Source: Methylorubrum rhodesianum
GTDB lineage: Bacteria > Pseudomonadota > Alphaproteobacteria > Rhizobiales > Beijerinckiaceae
NCBI RefSeq assembly: GCF_014199985.1
Contig: NZ_JACHOS010000008.1
Location: forward strand, 124,001 to 188,000
Length of the DNA: 64,000 nucleotides
Direction: 5' to 3'
Both the position numbers and the translations under genes were made by a program. Every line of letters starts with the position of its first letter. The stretch's first letter is position 1. The notes below the pieces were generated by a model. That model was not told the DNA's origin, did no database searches, and saw only the letters and a program-made list of their open reading frames with translations. Positions 8,758 through 17,783 of the stretch are shown one piece after another.

Positions 8758-9711
8758 ATGACAACGCTCCTCTACGTCGAGCATGCCAACGGACAGATCA
8801 AGGACGGCAGCCTCAAGGCCCTCACCGCGGCCAAGCAACTCGGGCAGCCGATCCACGCCCTGGTGCTCGGCTCCGGCTCGCGGGCGGCGGCCGAGGCCGC
8901 GGCCAAGCTCGACGGCGTCGAGAAGGTGCTGAACACCGAGGACGCCGCCTACGACCACGACCTCGCCGAGCCGACCGCCGCGCTGATCGCCGGGATCGCC
9001 GAGCCCTACGACGCGATCGTCGCCGCCGCAACGACCACGGGCAAGAACACCCTGCCGCGGGTGGCCGCCCTCCTCGACGTCGCGCAGATCTCCGACATCA
9101 TCAAGGTGGTCTCGCCCGACACCTTCGAGCGGCCGATCTACGCCGGCAACGCGATCCAGACCGTGCAGGCCGGCGCCGGCAAGCGCGTCATCACCGTGCG
9201 CACGGCGGCCTTCAAGCCGGCCGAAGAGGGTGGCGCCGCCGCCGCGGTCGAGGCGGTCTCAGCCGCCGCCCCCGACGCGCTGGGCGCCGCCTACAAGTCG
9301 GAAGAGATCGCCAAGTCCGACCGGCCGGAGCTGGCATCGGCCAAGTTCATCGTCTCCGGCGGCCGCTCGCTCGGCTCGGCGGAGAAGTTCAAGGAGCTGA
9401 TCGAGCCGCTGGCCGATGCGCTCGGTGCTGCGGTCGGCGCCTCCCGCGCGGCGGTCGATGCCGGTTACGCGCCGAACGACTGGCAGGTCGGCCAGACCGG
9501 CAAGGTGGTGGCGCCCGATCTCTACGTGGCGGTCGGCATCTCCGGCGCGATCCAGCATCTCGCCGGCATGAAGGACTCGAAGGTGATCGTTGCGGTCAAC
9601 AAGGACGAGGACGCCCCGATCTTCCAGGTTGCGGATTACGGCCTCGTCGGCGACCTGTTCCAGGTCGTTCCCGAGCTGCAGGCCGAGATCGCCAAGGCCA
9701 AGGATCGGTAG
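8758..9711 (+). CDS. etfA: Electron transfer flavoprotein alpha subunit
   Basis: A 317-residue protein with the EtfA N-terminal domain ([21 protein letters not shown]) and the C-terminal FAD-binding signature: [19 protein letters not shown], then [27 protein letters not shown], and [20 protein letters not shown]. It binds the FAD of the ETF heterodimer. It is the partner of etfB directly upstream. Together with the following 3-hydroxybutyryl-CoA dehydrogenase this suits acyl-CoA and ethylmalonyl-CoA pathway flux in a methylotroph (pathway role inferred from context). Confidence 0.96.
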   Translation: MTTLLYVEHANGQIKDGSLKALTAAKQLGQPIHALVLGSGSRAAAEAAAKLDGVEKVLNTEDAAYDHDLAEPTAALIAGIAEPYDAIVAAATTTGKNTLPRVAALLDVAQISDIIKVVSPDTFERPIYAGNAIQTVQAGAGKRVITVRTAAFKPAEEGGAAAAVEAVSAAAPDALGAAYKSEEIAKSDRPELASAKFIVSGGRSLGSAEKFKELIEPLADALGAAVGASRAAVDAGYAPNDWQVGQTGKVVAPDLYVAVGISGAIQHLAGMKDSKVIVAVNKDEDAPIFQVADYGLVGDLFQVVPELQAEIAKAKDR

Positions 9712-9771
9712 GGGTCACGACCAGCAACACCGTGTCGGACCGGTCCGGCAACCCTGCGGCTTGTGACCGGT

Positions 9772-9800
9772 TTGACGCATTTGTTGCAGTGCCGCATTCT
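9772..9800 (+). promoter_or_regulatory. Candidate sigma70 promoter for 3-hydroxybutyryl-CoA dehydrogenase
   Basis: TTGACG (9772-9777), a 17-base spacer and CATTCT (9795-9800). The predicted transcript would start near 9807, just ahead of GAGGG at about 9814, which supports the ATG at 9822. The -10 is weak. Confidence 0.35.
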
Positions 9801-9821
9801 AGGGGTGCGGATTGAGGGACG

Positions 9822-10733
9822 ATGCCGCAGCAGGCAGGACGCGATACGGGTATGGGCATCGAGATCAAGACGGTCGGCATCATCGGTGCCGGCCAGATGG
9901 GCAGCGGGATCGCGCATGTTTGCGCGGCATCGGGCCTGGACGTTCGGCTGAACGACCGTGATTCGGAGCGGATCGACGCCGCTCTCGGCCTGATCGACGC
10001 GAATCTGACGCGCCAGGTTCAGAAGGGGACGTTCAGCGACGAGCAGCGTCGCGGCGCCCTGGCGCGGATCGGCGTCGCGCCGACCTTCGACGATCTCGGC
10101 GCCTGCGACCTCGTCATCGAGGCCGCCACCGAGGACGAGGCGACCAAGCGCAAGATCTTCCAGACGCTCTGCCCCTCGCTCAAGCCCGACGCCCTGGTCG
10201 CGACCAATACCTCGTCGATCTCGATCACCCGGCTCGCGGCGGCGACGGACCGGCCCGACCGCTTCATCGGCATCCATTTCATGAATCCGGTGCCGGTGAT
10301 GCAGCTCGTCGAGCTGATCCGCGGCATCGCCACCGAGGACCCGACCTACGAATCGGCCAAGGCCTTCATCGCCCGGCTCGGCAAGACCTCGACCATGTCG
10401 GAGGATTTCCCGGCCTTCATCGTCAACCGCATCCTGCTGCCGATGATCAATGAGGCGATCTACACCCTCTACGAGGGCGTGGGCTCGGTGGAGTCGATCG
10501 ATACGGCGATGCGGCTCGGTGCGAACCATCCGATGGGTCCGCTGCAGCTGGCCGACTTCATCGGCCTCGATACCTGCCTGTCGGTGATGCAGGTGCTCTA
10601 CGAGGGGCTGGCCGATTCGAAGTATCGGCCCTGTCCGCTTCTGGTGAAGTACGTCGAGGCCGGCTGGCTCGGCCGCAAGACCAAGCGCGGCTTCTACGAC
10701 TACCGCGGCGAGACGCCGATCCCGACGCGCTGA
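9822..10733 (+). CDS. hbd: 3-hydroxybutyryl-CoA dehydrogenase
   Basis: A 303-residue protein with an N-terminal Rossmann NAD site (VGIIGAGQMGSGIA), the active-site HFMNPVPVMQLVE segment containing the catalytic His, and the C-terminal dimerisation domain ending in KTKRGFYDYRG. It interconverts acetoacetyl-CoA and 3-hydroxybutyryl-CoA, feeding either polyhydroxybutyrate metabolism or the ethylmalonyl-CoA pathway. The ATG at 9822 follows GAGGG closely; the ATG at 9852 would give the more usual start MGIEIKTVG and is a real alternative. A strong terminator follows. Confidence 0.93.
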   Translation: MPQQAGRDTGMGIEIKTVGIIGAGQMGSGIAHVCAASGLDVRLNDRDSERIDAALGLIDANLTRQVQKGTFSDEQRRGALARIGVAPTFDDLGACDLVIEAATEDEATKRKIFQTLCPSLKPDALVATNTSSISITRLAAATDRPDRFIGIHFMNPVPVMQLVELIRGIATEDPTYESAKAFIARLGKTSTMSEDFPAFIVNRILLPMINEAIYTLYEGVGSVESIDTAMRLGANHPMGPLQLADFIGLDTCLSVMQVLYEGLADSKYRPCPLLVKYVEAGWLGRKTKRGFYDYRGETPIPTR

Positions 10734-10761
10734 GGCGCGAATCTCGCCTCCTGAACGAAGA

Positions 10762-10795
10762 AGCCGCCCAGGATGCTGTCCCGGGCGGCTTTTTC
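10762..10795 (+). terminator. Rho-independent terminator, probably bidirectional
   Basis: Perfect 8-bp stem agccgccc/gggcggct (10762-10769 with 10783-10790), followed by TTTTT. It lies between the convergent hbd and small membrane protein genes; the minus-strand copy ends in a less uniform T-rich tail (cttcttcgtt). Confidence 0.8.
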
Positions 10796-10815
10796 GTGAT
10801 CCGGGCGCTGCCGCC

Positions 10816-11094
10816 TTACTGAGCCGACTTCTGCGCCGGCTGCGGGTAGGCCGGGTTCTCGGTCGGCACGTTGCCGCTGTTGGAGGACGGGGCCTTGTTC
10901 ACGGAACCCGTCGTCATCTCGCGGGACGATTCCTGGCTCTTGCCGGCGTAGTCGGAGGTCGTCTCCGCCCGGTTCCAGCTCAGGAGGCCGACGGTGGCCA
11001 CCGCCAGCAGCACGAGGCTCGCCACCAGCACGTAGAGGACGGGCTTGCCCTTCGCGCCCTGGCGGGCATCGGTTTGGTTCTCGATCTGCGCCAT
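10816..11094 (-). CDS. Small single-pass membrane protein, probable general-stress-response gene
   Basis: A 92-residue protein of unknown family. A short polar N-terminus (MAQIENQTDARQGAKGKP) precedes one strong transmembrane helix at about residues 20-40, and the rest is a Ser/Asn/Pro-rich tail predicted to be disordered and probably periplasmic. The ATG at 11094 has GGAGAGA upstream; an in-frame start 63 bases earlier adds residues with no recognisable feature. A perfect EcfG-type promoter lies 62 bases upstream (11156-11181), so induction by the PhyR-EcfG general stress response is likely. Confidence 0.65.
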   Translation of the reverse strand: MAQIENQTDARQGAKGKPVLYVLVASLVLLAVATVGLLSWNRAETTSDYAGKSQESSREMTTGSVNKAPSSNSGNVPTENPAYPQPAQKSAQ

Positions 11095-11155
11095 GAAGTG
11101 TCTCTCCTTCGCCCTCGTGAGAGCGGCGTGGTTTCGCATCGGGATATGCGTCGCC

Positions 11156-11181
11156 AACGCCGGTCAGGCTTGGAGAGTTCC
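11156..11181 (-). promoter_or_regulatory. EcfG-type general stress response promoter
   Basis: Read on the minus strand: GGAAC (11181-11177), a 17-base spacer, CGTT (11159-11156). This matches exactly the alphaproteobacterial EcfG consensus GGAAC-N16/17-CGTT. Transcription would start near 11150, leaving a leader of about 55 bases before the small membrane protein gene. Confidence 0.65.
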
Positions 11182-11198
11182 TAGCGGAACCTGTACCG

Positions 11199-12209
11199 TC
11201 AGCGCCCCGTGACGAGCAGAATCTTGCCCGTGTGGCTGCTCGTCTCCATCAGCTCGTGGGCCTTGCGCGCCTCCTCCAGGGGGAAGGTGGCATGGACGAT
11301 CGGCCGGACCTTGCCCGCCTCGACCAGCGGCCAGACGTCCCGCTTCAGCCCCTCGGCGATGGCGGCCTTGGCTTCCTTGGCCTGGGCCCGCAGGGTCGCG
11401 CCGGTGATCGTCAGGCGCTTGAGCATGATCGGGGTCAGGGTCAGGTTCTCGGCCTTGTAGCCCTGCATGAAGGCGATCTGGACGAGGCGTCCCTCCACCG
11501 CCAGTGAGGCGATGTTTTTCTGCAGGTAGGCGGCGCCCACCATGTCGAGGATGACGTCGACGCCCTTCCCATCGGTCAGGCGCTTCACCTCCTCGGCGAA
11601 ATCCGTCTCGCGGTAGTTGATCGCGGCATCCGCACCCAGCTCCTCGCAGAACCGGCACTTCTCGGCCGAGCCGGCGGTGGTGAGGACGCGGGCGCCGTGC
11701 TGCTTGGCGATCTGGATCGCGGTGGTGCCGATGCCGCTCGAGCCGCCGTGGACGAGGAAGGTCTCGCCCTTCTGCAGCCGCCCGCGCTGGATCACGGTGG
11801 AATAGACGGTGAAGACCGTCTCCGGCAGGCCGGCGGCCTCCACCAGGGAGAGCGGCCCCGGCCGCTTCAGCACCTGCCCGGCCTCGGCCACCGCGAACTC
11901 GGCGTAGCCGCCGCTGATGACGAGGGCGCAGACCTCGTCGCCTTCCGCAAACCCCGTCACGCCCTCGCCCAGCGCCGCGATGCGGCCCGCGATCTCGAGG
12001 CCGGGGATCTCGGTCGCACCCTTCGGCGGCGGATAGCTGCCCTGGCGCTGCATGATGTCGGGCCGGTTGACCCCCGCCGCGACCACCTCGATCAGAACCT
12101 GCCCGGCCGCGGGCTCGGGCAGCGGCACGGTCTCGACCGCCATGACCTCCGGACCGCCCGCGCCGTTGAAGCGGATCTGGCGCATGGTCTCGGGCAGGTT
12201 TCTGGGCAT
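11199..12209 (-). CDS. NAD(P)H:quinone oxidoreductase, zinc-free MDR family (PIG3-like)
   Basis: A 336-residue medium-chain dehydrogenase/reductase. The N-terminal GroES-like domain has GVNRPDIMQRQGSYPPP and PGLEIAG, and the Rossmann domain has the NADPH-binding segment VHGGSSGIGTTAIQIAK. The end HTGKILLV is typical of the PIG3/quinone oxidoreductase subgroup (TIGR02824), which reduces quinones and handles oxidative stress. No zinc-binding cysteine cluster is visible. The start at 12209 is preceded by GAGGAGA at five bases. It is transcribed away from the toxin-antitoxin pair. Confidence 0.85.
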   Translation of the reverse strand: MPRNLPETMRQIRFNGAGGPEVMAVETVPLPEPAAGQVLIEVVAAGVNRPDIMQRQGSYPPPKGATEIPGLEIAGRIAALGEGVTGFAEGDEVCALVISGGYAEFAVAEAGQVLKRPGPLSLVEAAGLPETVFTVYSTVIQRGRLQKGETFLVHGGSSGIGTTAIQIAKQHGARVLTTAGSAEKCRFCEELGADAAINYRETDFAEEVKRLTDGKGVDVILDMVGAAYLQKNIASLAVEGRLVQIAFMQGYKAENLTLTPIMLKRLTITGATLRAQAKEAKAAIAEGLKRDVWPLVEAGKVRPIVHATFPLEEARKAHELMETSSHTGKILLVTGR

Positions 12210-12293
12210 GGGGTCTCCTCGGACTCACGCGGCGGGTTGGTCGCTCGCAGTTTGGGTCACATGGCGCATGGGGCGGGGCGCGTCGAGCCGTGT

Positions 12294-12299
12294 TATACT
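12294..12299 (+). promoter_or_regulatory. -10 element of the toxin-antitoxin operon
   Basis: TATACT, a 5/6 match to the sigma70 -10, lies 20 bases before the antitoxin ATG at 12320. No convincing -35 is seen, as expected if an activator or the TA complex modulates it. Its position argues against the more upstream ATG at 12290 being used. Confidence 0.4.
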
Positions 12300-12319
12300 C
12301 GGACGCCGAAGGTGACCTC

Positions 12320-12544
12320 ATGACGAAGCTGCTCGAACAAGCTGTCGAAACCGTCCGCGGGCTTCCCGCGGCCGATCAGGATACCATCGCGCAGGCCATG
12401 CTCGGCCTCGCAGGGCTCGGCTCGGCGGAAGACATCGATCCCGAGCATCTTGAAGATGTGCTGGCCGGGCTCGCCGAGATCGAGAGCGGTGAGCTGGCAT
12501 CCCCCGAAGAGGTCGAAGCCGCCTTTCGCAGCTTCGAGCGATGA
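12320..12544 (+). CDS. Antitoxin of a ParE-type toxin-antitoxin pair
   Basis: A 74-residue acidic, helical protein (MTKLLEQAVETVRGLPAADQ at the N-terminus, then SPEEVEAAFRSFER at the C-terminus). Short acidic antitoxins of this layout usually bind the toxin with the C-terminal half. No ribbon-helix-helix signature is obvious at the N-terminus, so DNA binding is unproven. The last codons overlap the toxin ATG (ATGA), ensuring coupled translation. GAAGGTG lies six bases before the ATG. Confidence 0.75.
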   Translation: MTKLLEQAVETVRGLPAADQDTIAQAMLGLAGLGSAEDIDPEHLEDVLAGLAEIESGELASPEEVEAAFRSFER

Positions 12545-12822
12545 AGCTCGAAGTCTCCCGACGCGCAGCCCGGCGCCTGCACGAGATCGCCGACTACATC
12601 CATCGCGAAAACCCCTCGGCCGCCCTCCATGTGCAGAGGACGATCCGAGAGGCATTCGCGCTCCTGGCGACGTATCCGGACGCCGGGCGCGTCGTGCGGC
12701 CGAAGCTGCGCCGTTTCGTCGTGCCGAGGCTTCCGTACCTGATCTATTACACCGTCGATGAAACGACCGATGCCGTCATCGTCGTCACGATCCGCCATGC
12801 GGCTCGGCGCCGCCAGAGCTGA
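12541..12822 (+). CDS. parE: Type II toxin, RelE/ParE superfamily
   Basis: A 93-residue basic protein starting MKLEVSRRAARRLHEIADYI, the classic ParE N-terminal strand-helix, followed by PDAGRVVRPKLRRFVVPRLPYLIYYTVDE and a C-terminal IVVTIRHAARRR strand. ParE members poison DNA gyrase while RelE members cleave mRNA; the sequence fits ParE better. Overlaps the antitoxin by four bases. The stop lies only 12 bases from the convergent upp stop. Confidence 0.85.
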   Translation: MKLEVSRRAARRLHEIADYIHRENPSAALHVQRTIREAFALLATYPDAGRVVRPKLRRFVVPRLPYLIYYTVDETTDAVIVVTIRHAARRRQS

Positions 12823-12834
12823 CGGACGGAAAGC

Positions 12835-13485
12835 TCAGCGCGTACCGTACATCCGGTCGCCGGCGTCACCCAGGCCCGGCACGATGTAGCCGTGGTCGTT
12901 GAGGTGGCTGTCGATCGCCGCGGTCCAGACCGGCACGTCGGGATGGGCCGCCTGGAAGCGGGCGATGCCCTCGGGCGCGGCGAGCAGGCAGACGAAGCGG
13001 AGATCCTTCGCGCCCCGGCTCTTGAGCCGCTCCACCGCCGCGACGGCTGAGTTGGCCGTGGCGAGCATGGGATCGAGCACCAGCACCGTGCGGTCGGCGA
13101 GATCCGACGGGCTCTTGAAGTAGTACTCGATCGCCTGAAGCGTGTCGGGATCGCGGTAGAGACCGACATGGGCGACGCGGGCCGAGGGCATCAGAGAGAG
13201 CATGCCGTCGAGGAAGCCGACGCCGGCGCGCAGGATCGGGGCGAGCACCAGCTTCTTGCCGGCGATCCGGCGCCCTTCCATCGCCTGGATCGGCGTCTGG
13301 ATGGTGACCGGTTCGAGCGGCAGGTCGCGAGTGACCTCGTAGGCCAGCAGCATGCCGATCTCGTTGAGGAGTTCGCGGAACCCCTTGGTCGAGCGCTCGC
13401 CGTCCCGCATCATCGTGAGCTTGTGCTGGACGAGGGGGTGATCGACCACCGTCACCCGTGCCGTGCCGCCGCTCTCCACCTGCAT
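12835..13485 (-). CDS. upp: Uracil phosphoribosyltransferase
   Basis: A 216-residue protein. It shows [14 protein letters not shown] at the N-terminus, a central [14 protein letters not shown] segment, the PRPP-binding loop [21 protein letters not shown] and the C-terminal uracil-binding [18 protein letters not shown], all standard for Upp. It makes UMP from uracil and PRPP (pyrimidine salvage). The ATG at 13485 gives the normal length; an in-frame start at 13545 adds 20 residues. It is the third gene of a same-strand run after otsA and glgX, but a 121-base gap separates it from glgX. Confidence 0.96.
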   Translation of the reverse strand: MQVESGGTARVTVVDHPLVQHKLTMMRDGERSTKGFRELLNEIGMLLAYEVTRDLPLEPVTIQTPIQAMEGRRIAGKKLVLAPILRAGVGFLDGMLSLMPSARVAHVGLYRDPDTLQAIEYYFKSPSDLADRTVLVLDPMLATANSAVAAVERLKSRGAKDLRFVCLLAAPEGIARFQAAHPDVPVWTAAIDSHLNDHGYIVPGLGDAGDRMYGTR

Positions 13486-13606
13486 CGAACCCGTTCCCGT
13501 GCCTGCCGCGATATGCCTGTCGCAATCCGGGCCGCACGATGCCACGGGGGGCGGAGGAAACCGAGACGCGCGGGACGTTTTCCTGGACGAACCGTTGGCG
13601 AATCGC

Positions 13607-15700
13607 TCAATCGAGAATCGGCGGCGACTTCAGCACCAGCACCGCCCGCTCGGGCAGATCGACCGTGCCGCCGGCACGGACCGGCGCGCGCGCTCCGTCG
13701 GGCACGGCGCCGGTGTCGAGGGTGGTGTCGAAGACCGGGCGCCAAGGGCCGCCGAGCGCCGGCGGCAGGGCGAAGGGACAGGGCTCCGCCGCCGCGTTCA
13801 TCAGGATGAGGACGCGCTCCGATCCCTCGATGTCGTTGCTCATCTGCATGCCGAAGGCGCGGCGCTCGCCATCGCCCCAGGCGGCCTCGTCCATCTCGGT
13901 CCCGTCCGGGGAGAGCCAATGGACATCCTTCAGTTCGGTCTCGCCGACGCGGCTGCCGAGGAGGAAGTGGCGCCGCCGCAGGGAACGGCACGCCCGCCGC
14001 AGGGCGGCGAGGTTGGCCACGAAGGCGGTGAGCGTCGGATCGGGGTCGTGCTCCCAGTCCATCCAGCTCAGGGCGTTGTCCTGGCAATAGGCGTTGTTGT
14101 TGCCGCCCTGCGTACGCGACCGCTCGTCGCCCATCAGCAGCATCGGCACGCCCTGCGCGAAGAACACGCAGGCCAGCATGTTGCGCTTCTGCCGGGCACG
14201 AAGTCCGAGGATGCGGGCATCGTCGGTCGGACCCTCGACGCCGTAATTGGCCGAGAGGTTGTGGCCGTGGCCGTCGCGGTTTCCCTCGCCATTGGCCTCG
14301 TTGTGCTTCTCCTCGTAGGCGACCGCGTCGGCGAGGGTGTAGCCGTCATGCGAGGCGACGAAGTTGATGCTGGCCAGCGGCGAGCGGCCGGACGGCAGGA
14401 AGATCTCGCGCGAGCCGGAGAGCCCCTGCGTCAGCTTGGCGAGCGTGCCGGAATCCCCGCGCCAGAAGCCGCGCAGGTTGTCCCGGAACTGGTCGTTCCA
14501 CTCGCTCCAGCCGTAGGGATAGCCGCCGAGCTGGTAGCCGCCCCCGCCGATGTCCCAGGGCTCGGCGATGAGTTTGACCCGCGAGAGGACGGGGTCCTGC
14601 TGCACCGCCTGGAAGAAGGCGGCCTGGGGCGTGAAGTCGCCGGGCGCCCGGCCGAGACTGGTGGCGAGATCGAAGCGGAAGCCCGCCACGCCGTAGGCGG
14701 TCACCCAGTGGCGCAGGCTGTCGAGCACCATCCGCATCACCCGCGGATGGGCGACGTTCAGGGTGTTGCCGCAGCCGGTGCAGTCGATGTTGCGGCGCGG
14801 ATTTTCCGGGTCGAGCTTGTAGTAGCTCGCATTGTCGATGCCGCGGAAGGCGAGCGTCGGCCCGAGATGGTCGCCTTCCGCCGTGTGGTTGTAGACCACG
14901 TCGATCAGGGTCTCGATGCCGGCCGAGGCGAGTTCGCGGATGGCGAAGCGCAGCCCGCTCGCCCCGCCCTCGCCGAGATAGCGCGGCTCGGGGGCGAAGT
15001 AGTTGTAGGGCTGGTAGCCCCAGAAATTGACGAGCCCCTTGTCGACGAGGAAGCGGTCGTCGGCGAAGGCCTGGATCGGCAGGAGTTCGAGGGCGGTGAC
15101 GCCGAGCTTCAACAGGTGCTCGATGATCGCCGGATGGGCAAGGCCGAGATAGGTGCCGCGCTCGGCCTCCGAGAGCGCCGGATGGGTCATGGTGAGCGCC
15201 CTGACATGGGCCTCGTAGATCACCGTCTCGTGGAGCGGGCGCGCGTTGGGCAGGCCGACGGGATCGGGCGTGTCGGGTCGGGTGACCACGCCGCGGGGCA
15301 GGAAGGGCGCGCTGTCGCGCCGGTCGATCTGGTCCTCGCGGGCGCCGCCATGGCGGTGGCTGTAGAGCGCATCGTGCCAGCGGATGCGGCCGGCGATCTC
15401 GCGGGCATAGGGGTCGAGGACGAGCTTGGCCGGGTTGAAGCGGTGCCCGGCGGCCGGGTCCCAAGGGCCGAACACTCGGTACGCGTAGAGCTGGCCCGGC
15501 AGCAGGCCGTGCAGATAACCGTGGAAGACGTCGTCGGTCCGGCAGGGCAGGCGGATCGTGCGCGATTCGTGCCGCGCGCCCGGCTCGAACAGGCAGAGAT
15601 CGACCCGGGTCGCGTTCTGCGAGAAGAGGGCGAAGTTGACGCCGCGGCCGTCGAAATGCGCGCCGAGCGGCGTCGGCAGGCCCTCCTCGATGACGATCAT
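13607..15700 (-). CDS. glgX: Glycogen debranching enzyme GlgX (GH13 isoamylase type)
   Basis: A 697-residue enzyme. An N-terminal CBM48 domain (about residues 10-100) precedes a GH13 barrel with the four conserved regions: [21 protein letters not shown] with the nucleophile Asp, LIAEPWD with the acid Glu, and [13 protein letters not shown]. It hydrolyses alpha-1,6 branches of glycogen limit dextrins. The ATG at 15700 has GAAGGA six bases upstream. It follows otsA by 76 bases, pairing glycogen breakdown with trehalose synthesis; no treY/treZ are in the window. Confidence 0.94.
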   Translation of the reverse strand: MIVIEEGLPTPLGAHFDGRGVNFALFSQNATRVDLCLFEPGARHESRTIRLPCRTDDVFHGYLHGLLPGQLYAYRVFGPWDPAAGHRFNPAKLVLDPYAREIAGRIRWHDALYSHRHGGAREDQIDRRDSAPFLPRGVVTRPDTPDPVGLPNARPLHETVIYEAHVRALTMTHPALSEAERGTYLGLAHPAIIEHLLKLGVTALELLPIQAFADDRFLVDKGLVNFWGYQPYNYFAPEPRYLGEGGASGLRFAIRELASAGIETLIDVVYNHTAEGDHLGPTLAFRGIDNASYYKLDPENPRRNIDCTGCGNTLNVAHPRVMRMVLDSLRHWVTAYGVAGFRFDLATSLGRAPGDFTPQAAFFQAVQQDPVLSRVKLIAEPWDIGGGGYQLGGYPYGWSEWNDQFRDNLRGFWRGDSGTLAKLTQGLSGSREIFLPSGRSPLASINFVASHDGYTLADAVAYEEKHNEANGEGNRDGHGHNLSANYGVEGPTDDARILGLRARQKRNMLACVFFAQGVPMLLMGDERSRTQGGNNNAYCQDNALSWMDWEHDPDPTLTAFVANLAALRRACRSLRRRHFLLGSRVGETELKDVHWLSPDGTEMDEAAWGDGERRAFGMQMSNDIEGSERVLILMNAAAEPCPFALPPALGGPWRPVFDTTLDTGAVPDGARAPVRAGGTVDLPERAVLVLKSPPILD

Positions 15701-15776
15701 TCCGGTCCTTCGTGAAGCGGGGCCCAAAAGAACAGGCCACGCCTCGACTTAGGCCGATTCGTCGCCCGGGCGGAAG

Positions 15777-17198
15777 CTACTCCGCCGCCGCCGCCGTGGT
15801 CGGCGGCTCGCGCTCGACGGTGCGGAAGGTTTCCAGCTCCGCCATGAAGTTGCGCGCCCACCAATCCACGTCCTCGCGCAGCATGCGCTCGGCCATCGGC
15901 TTCCAGCGCTCCAGGCGCTCGCCGCGGGGCATGTAGAGCGCCTGCCGGATCGCCTCGGCGACCTCGAAGCGGTCGTAGGGGTTCACCAGCAGCGCCTCGG
16001 GCAATTGCCGGGCGGCGCCGGCGAACTTCGAGAGCACGAGAACGCCGGGATCCTCCTCGCTCTGGGCGACGACGTATTCCTTGGCGACCAGGTTCATGCC
16101 GTCGCGCATCGGCGTGACGAGGCCGACGCGGGCCGCCCGGTAGAGGCCGGCGAGCACCGGCCGCGGATAGGCCTTGGTGACGTACTGGATCGGCGTCCAG
16201 GCCGGCTCGCCGAGCATGCCGTTGATATCGCCGACTTTCTCGTTCACCTCGCGGGCGAGCTGCTCGTATTCCGGCACCTCGCTGCGGGATTTCGGGGTGA
16301 TCTGGATATAGACGACGTTGCCCCGCTGGTCCGGGTTCGAGGCGAAGAAGCGGTCCACCGCTTCCATGCGCTCGGGCACGCCCTTCGAGTAATCGAGCCG
16401 GTCGACGCCGATCAGCAGCTTGCGGGTGCGCAGGCCCGCCATGGTCTCGCGCACCACCTTGTTGGAGCCGGCCTTGTCGGCGGCGTCCTTGAAGCCGGCG
16501 ACATCGATGCCGATGGGAAAGGCGCGGATCCGGGTGCGGCGCCCGTCCACCATCATCGAGCCGCCGCCGAGCGGAATCGCCCGCATCGTGTCGATGAAGT
16601 TGCGCGACAGGTTCTGCACGTCCGAATCGGTCTGGAGGCCGATCAGGTCGTAATCGGCCATGGCGCGCAGCAATTCGCTGCTGGCCGGCAGGGTGTTGAA
16701 CACGTCGGCGGCCGGCCACGGGATGTGGTGGAAGTAGCCGATCGGGTTGGCGATGCCCTGGCCGCGCAGCTCGCTCGCCAGGGGCAGCAGGTGGTAGTCG
16801 TGCACCCAGATCAGGTCGTCGGGCTCGACCAGCTTGGCAAGCGCCTGGGCGAAGGTCTGGTTGACGCGCTGGTAGCCGGCATAGTCCGAACGGGAGAAGG
16901 TCCCCAGTCCGATCCGGTAATGCATGATCGGCCAGAGCGCCCGGTTGGCGAAGCCGGCATAGTACTCGCGATGGTCCTGCGGCGAGAGGTCGAGGACGGC
17001 GTACTGGATCGGCCCACGATCGATCAGTTCCGGCTCGGCACTCGGGTTGTCGCAGATGTTTCCGCTCCAGCCGAACCACAGCCCCTCGTAGGAGGAGAAG
17101 GCTTCCTTGACCGCGACGGCGAGCCCCCCTGCGGAGACCGCATCCTTGCCCTCGGCGGGCACGGCGACACGGTTGGAGACAATGATCAGACGTGCCAC
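15777..17198 (-). CDS. otsA: Alpha,alpha-trehalose-phosphate synthase (UDP-forming)
   Basis: A 473-residue GT20 enzyme, essentially the length of E. coli OtsA (474). Visible motifs are [12 protein letters not shown] at the N-terminus, the substrate-site blocks [12 protein letters not shown] and [24 protein letters not shown] and [12 protein letters not shown]. It makes trehalose-6-phosphate from UDP-glucose and glucose-6-phosphate, an osmo- and desiccation-protectant route. The GTG at 17198 gives the expected start. otsB, the phosphatase, is not adjacent. A weak EcfG-like sequence (GGATC-N17-CGTT, one mismatch) lies about 70-100 bases upstream. Confidence 0.95.
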   Translation of the reverse strand: MARLIIVSNRVAVPAEGKDAVSAGGLAVAVKEAFSSYEGLWFGWSGNICDNPSAEPELIDRGPIQYAVLDLSPQDHREYYAGFANRALWPIMHYRIGLGTFSRSDYAGYQRVNQTFAQALAKLVEPDDLIWVHDYHLLPLASELRGQGIANPIGYFHHIPWPAADVFNTLPASSELLRAMADYDLIGLQTDSDVQNLSRNFIDTMRAIPLGGGSMMVDGRRTRIRAFPIGIDVAGFKDAADKAGSNKVVRETMAGLRTRKLLIGVDRLDYSKGVPERMEAVDRFFASNPDQRGNVVYIQITPKSRSEVPEYEQLAREVNEKVGDINGMLGEPAWTPIQYVTKAYPRPVLAGLYRAARVGLVTPMRDGMNLVAKEYVVAQSEEDPGVLVLSKFAGAARQLPEALLVNPYDRFEVAEAIRQALYMPRGERLERWKPMAERMLREDVDWWARNFMAELETFRTVEREPPTTAAAAE

Positions 17199-17508
17199 GA
17201 ACCCGGCTCCGGTCCTCGCTGGGGCCGGCACGCGGGGCGCGCCGGCCTAAGGGTCTTGCGTCTGTGGGAAAACGCGCGGAAGCCTGGCGCGATCCGTCGG
17301 GCGGCAGCCAAGCGCATCGCCCCCTGCGGGTCAAGCAGGCGGCCCGACGATGTCACCGCTGATCCACCCCGCATCCGCCCGTCCGGTCCCCACGCCTGCC
17401 CGCGCTCTCGCCCGCGTCTCTGTTCTCGCCGGCGTTCTTGGCAGTGCAGCAGAGCCGCCGCCACCATGCAAGGGCCAAGCTGAACGGGCGCTGACATCCG
17501 ACCCAGGA

Positions 17509-17544
17509 ACCGATCTCGCAACCGATTTCGCAATCGATATCGTC
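17509..17544. repeat. Three imperfect tandem copies of a 12-bp unit
   Basis: Copies accgatctcgca, accgatttcgca and atcgatatcgtc lie head to tail. They lie about 145 bases upstream of the candidate stress promoter. They could be operator sites, but the function is unknown. Confidence 0.5.
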
Positions 17545-17685
17545 CCGGACGCGCGCCGGGGCACGCGATCGACGGGGACCTCGCAATGGGAGTGGCCATG
17601 GGAATGGCGGTGCTTCCTCGCTTTTTCTTCTTACGCCCGAACCCTCTCCGTCCGGCGAAGGCCGCGCGGAAGGGGTCGTGAAAGC

Positions 17686-17711
17686 GGAACCCCACGAGGC
17701 GGCAAACGGTT
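17686..17711 (+). promoter_or_regulatory. Near-consensus EcfG promoter of the envelope-stress operon
   Basis: GGAAC (17686-17690), a 17-base spacer and GGTT (17708-17711), one mismatch from the CGTT consensus. It lies about 73 bases before the first ATG of a four-gene set of DUF1469/DUF3618-type proteins, families often under general stress control. Confidence 0.45.
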
Positions 17712-17783
17712 CTCCGGCCGAGTTCATCGCAGATCGAAGTGCAATCCGCGCCGATCCAGCGAGCCTACACCGGAGACACGCCC

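Larger units (their letters stand above)
17199..17783. other. Intergenic region between otsA and the stress-type operon
   Basis: This 585-base gap between divergent genes has no ORF with a recognisable protein or good coding character. It holds a 12-bp triplet tandem repeat (17509-17544), a near-consensus EcfG promoter facing the right-hand operon (17686-17711) and a weaker EcfG-like match facing otsA (about 17271-17295). Confidence 0.6.

Noticed and set aside
13463-15715. A 750-codon plus-strand open frame opposite glgX
   Set aside because: Antisense shadow of a complete GH13 enzyme with all catalytic regions.
17271-17295. EcfG-like sequence facing otsA (GGATC-N17-CGTT on the minus strand)
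   Set aside because: The -35 GGAAC has a mismatch in a key A; noted only as weak.
17186-17695. Minus-strand ORF of 169 codons between otsA and the stress operon
   Set aside because: Arg/Pro-rich product with no domain, and it overlaps the otsA start region.
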